Source: Deltaproteobacteria bacterium (lineage in GTDB: Bacteria; Desulfobacterota; Desulfobacteria; Desulfobacterales; JAFDHS01). From it: 5,160 nucleotides of DNA. The translations under genes and the position numbers were made by a program. Of the stretch, positions 3,997 to 5,160 are shown piece by piece. The DNA lies in contig JAFDHS010000086.1 in the NCBI GenBank assembly GCA_019308655.1, positions 1 through 5,160 on the forward strand, written 5' to 3'. The notes beneath the pieces were generated by a model, which made no database searches, was not told the DNA's origin, and saw only the letters and a program-made list of their open reading frames with translations. Each line of letters begins with the position of its first letter. The first letter of the stretch is position 1.

Positions 3997-5160
3997 ATGG
4001 AGAAAGGTGAAAAGGTTGCCATTCTGGCAGTTGGAATACATATCGTCCTGTTTGGTATAAAGTATACCTTTTCCACGCTTTCGGGCAGTATTGCATTAAA
4101 GGCTGAAGCGTTTCATTCCCTGTCCGACGTTGTGGCATCTTCAACGGTTTTCGGCGGATTGATCATCGCCAAACGTAAAACAAAATCATTCCCCTACGGG
4201 CTTTACAAGGTTGAAAATCTGGTGTCTGTTCTGGTTGCACTTGCCATCTGGTATGCCGGCTATGAAATCGTTATGGAGGCAACAAAAGGTGGAGCAGTCG
4301 AACTGCAAAACGTATGGATGACCGTAGCAAGCGTGCTGTGCGTCATTGCCATCACTTATAGCTATTCACGATATGCAATCCAAATCGGCAAAGTGATTAA
4401 CTCGCCGAGTTTAATAGCGGATGCCAAGCATATCGGCGTCGATATGTTGGCCGGCGCGGTGGTGTTGGCGGCCCTTTTGTCAAGCTTTGCAGGGATGAAC
4501 CTGGATAGAATAGCAGCTTTCATTATCGTGGTCATTATCGCCTGGTCCGGCGGTAAAATCCTGATCAACGGCATTCGTGTTCTCTTGGATGCTTCTCTGG
4601 ACTACAAGACGCTCAGCCTTACTGAAAAGCTGATTCTTTCCGAAACTCAGGTGATGGAAATAGAACATCTCATGGGGCGAAATTCAGGACGCTACAAATT
4701 TATTGAAGCAGATATCGTCCTGAAAACCCATGATCTGGACAGAGCGTATTATATTGCCAGTCGAATCGAGGCAAATATAAAGAGACAAATAAAAAATGTG
4801 GACCGTGTGCTTATTCATTATGAACCGAGCCGAAAAGAAAATTTCATCTATGCCATACCTTTGAAAGATCCCGGACGGCGGATCATTTCCCGTCACTTTG
4901 GTGAGGCACCCTTTTTCGGACTTTTCACTGTCAGAATAAAAGACAAAAAAGTGATGGTCCAGGAAATCATTGCCAATCCCTTTACACAGGTAGAACATGG
5001 AAAAGGCATTCTGGTTGCGGAATTTTTGAACAAGCATTTGATTGATGTGGTTATCACTAAAGAGAGTTTCGAGGGTAAAGGGCCATATTATGTGTTTTCT
5101 AATGCCGCTGTAGATAATTTGCTTACGAAGGAAGAGACGGTTGAAAAAGCTTTTGAGCGT
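3997..5160 (+). CDS. Cation diffusion facilitator (CDF) metal transporter fused to a C-terminal NifX-like domain (partial, runs off the window)
   Basis: An uninterrupted frame of 388 codons with no stop before the window ends. Residues 1-195 are a CDF membrane domain with six hydrophobic segments (about 8-28, 32-58, 73-93, 107-127, 140-164, 170-190). The transport-site residues are HSLSD (His40, Asp44) in segment 2 and DAKHIGVD (His145, Asp149) in segment 5, an HD-HD site like zinc/cadmium CDF proteins. PYGLYKVEN (66-74) matches the family PYGHxKxE motif with Leu for His. Residues 205-277 fit the cytosolic dimerisation domain, ending HYEPS. From about 283 a NifX-like domain follows: SRHFGEAPFFGLFTV (298-312), HGKGILVAEFLN (334-345) and DVVIT (350-354). 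CDF proteins export divalent metals by proton antiport; both ends face the cytosol. The ATG has AAGGGAGGA at 3984-3992 four bases upstream; a GTG directly before it is a minor alternative. Metal specificity is inferred. Confidence 0.92.
   Translation, partial: MEKGEKVAILAVGIHIVLFGIKYTFSTLSGSIALKAEAFHSLSDVVASSTVFGGLIIAKRKTKSFPYGLYKVENLVSVLVALAIWYAGYEIVMEATKGGAVELQNVWMTVASVLCVIAITYSYSRYAIQIGKVINSPSLIADAKHIGVDMLAGAVVLAALLSSFAGMNLDRIAAFIIVVIIAWSGGKILINGIRVLLDASLDYKTLSLTEKLILSETQVMEIEHLMGRNSGRYKFIEADIVLKTHDLDRAYYIASRIEANIKRQIKNVDRVLIHYEPSRKENFIYAIPLKDPGRRIISRHFGEAPFFGLFTVRIKDKKVMVQEIIANPFTQVEHGKGILVAEFLNKHLIDVVITKESFEGKGPYYVFSNAAVDNLLTKEETVEKAFER

Noticed and set aside
3756..4144. Minus-strand open frames across the junction of the NifX-like and CDF genes
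   Set aside because: Antisense to two well-supported genes; the composition is a by-product of the Gly/Arg-rich coding sequence.
4684..5037. A 117-codon minus-strand open frame opposite the CDF-NifX fusion
   Set aside because: The plus-strand frame is continuous and carries CDF and NifX-like motifs; the antisense product resembles nothing I know.

Overview
The window looks like chromosome from an anaerobic, metal-handling bacterium, most likely a deltaproteobacterium (Desulfobacterota). The reasons are a small NifX-type cluster-binding protein with a Cys-rich tail, a metal transporter fused to the same kind of domain, a HicAB toxin-antitoxin pair, and intergenic repeats of a kind I recall from such genomes. 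The assignment is inference; no rRNA, tRNA or marker gene is present. No CRISPR array, insertion sequence or integrase gene is visible.

Layout. Positions 1-1444 (minus strand) carry a two-gene ABC importer operon: an ATPase followed by a permease that overlaps it by 11 bp. The family resembles the nitrate/sulfonate/taurine/thiamine-precursor importers. The substrate-binding protein is not in the window. Positions 1445-1636 are a divergent intergenic region with a hairpin-forming dispersed-type repeat and a possible promoter for the ABC operon. Positions 1637-2296 (plus) encode endonuclease V (nfi), a DNA repair enzyme that acts on deaminated bases; it appears to stand alone. Positions 2398-2867 (minus) hold hicA and hicB, overlapping by ATGA, with a credible promoter upstream and a likely intrinsic terminator downstream. 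Positions 2868-3428 have no convincing gene and are AT-rich with short repeats. Positions 3429-5160 (plus) hold two co-oriented genes 16 bp apart. The first is a 183-residue protein with an N-terminal dinitrogenase iron-molybdenum cofactor (NifX/NafY-like) domain, a Gly/Arg-rich linker and a C-terminal zinc-ribbon-like Cys cluster. The second is a cation diffusion facilitator (CDF) transporter whose cytosolic tail continues into a second NifX-like domain and runs off the window end.

How the genes relate. The most interesting unit is the last pair: two NifX-like domains, one soluble and one attached to a metal exporter, in one apparent operon. They carry different potential ligands (Cys in the soluble one, His in the fused one), which suggests metal or metal-cluster sensing or hand-off linked to export. 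The second notable signal is a 36-bp direct repeat (29 of 36 identical) at 2292-2327 and 3146-3181 that brackets the hicAB module. Several of its differences fall in synonymous third-codon positions of a shared frame reading CDKFPFI.
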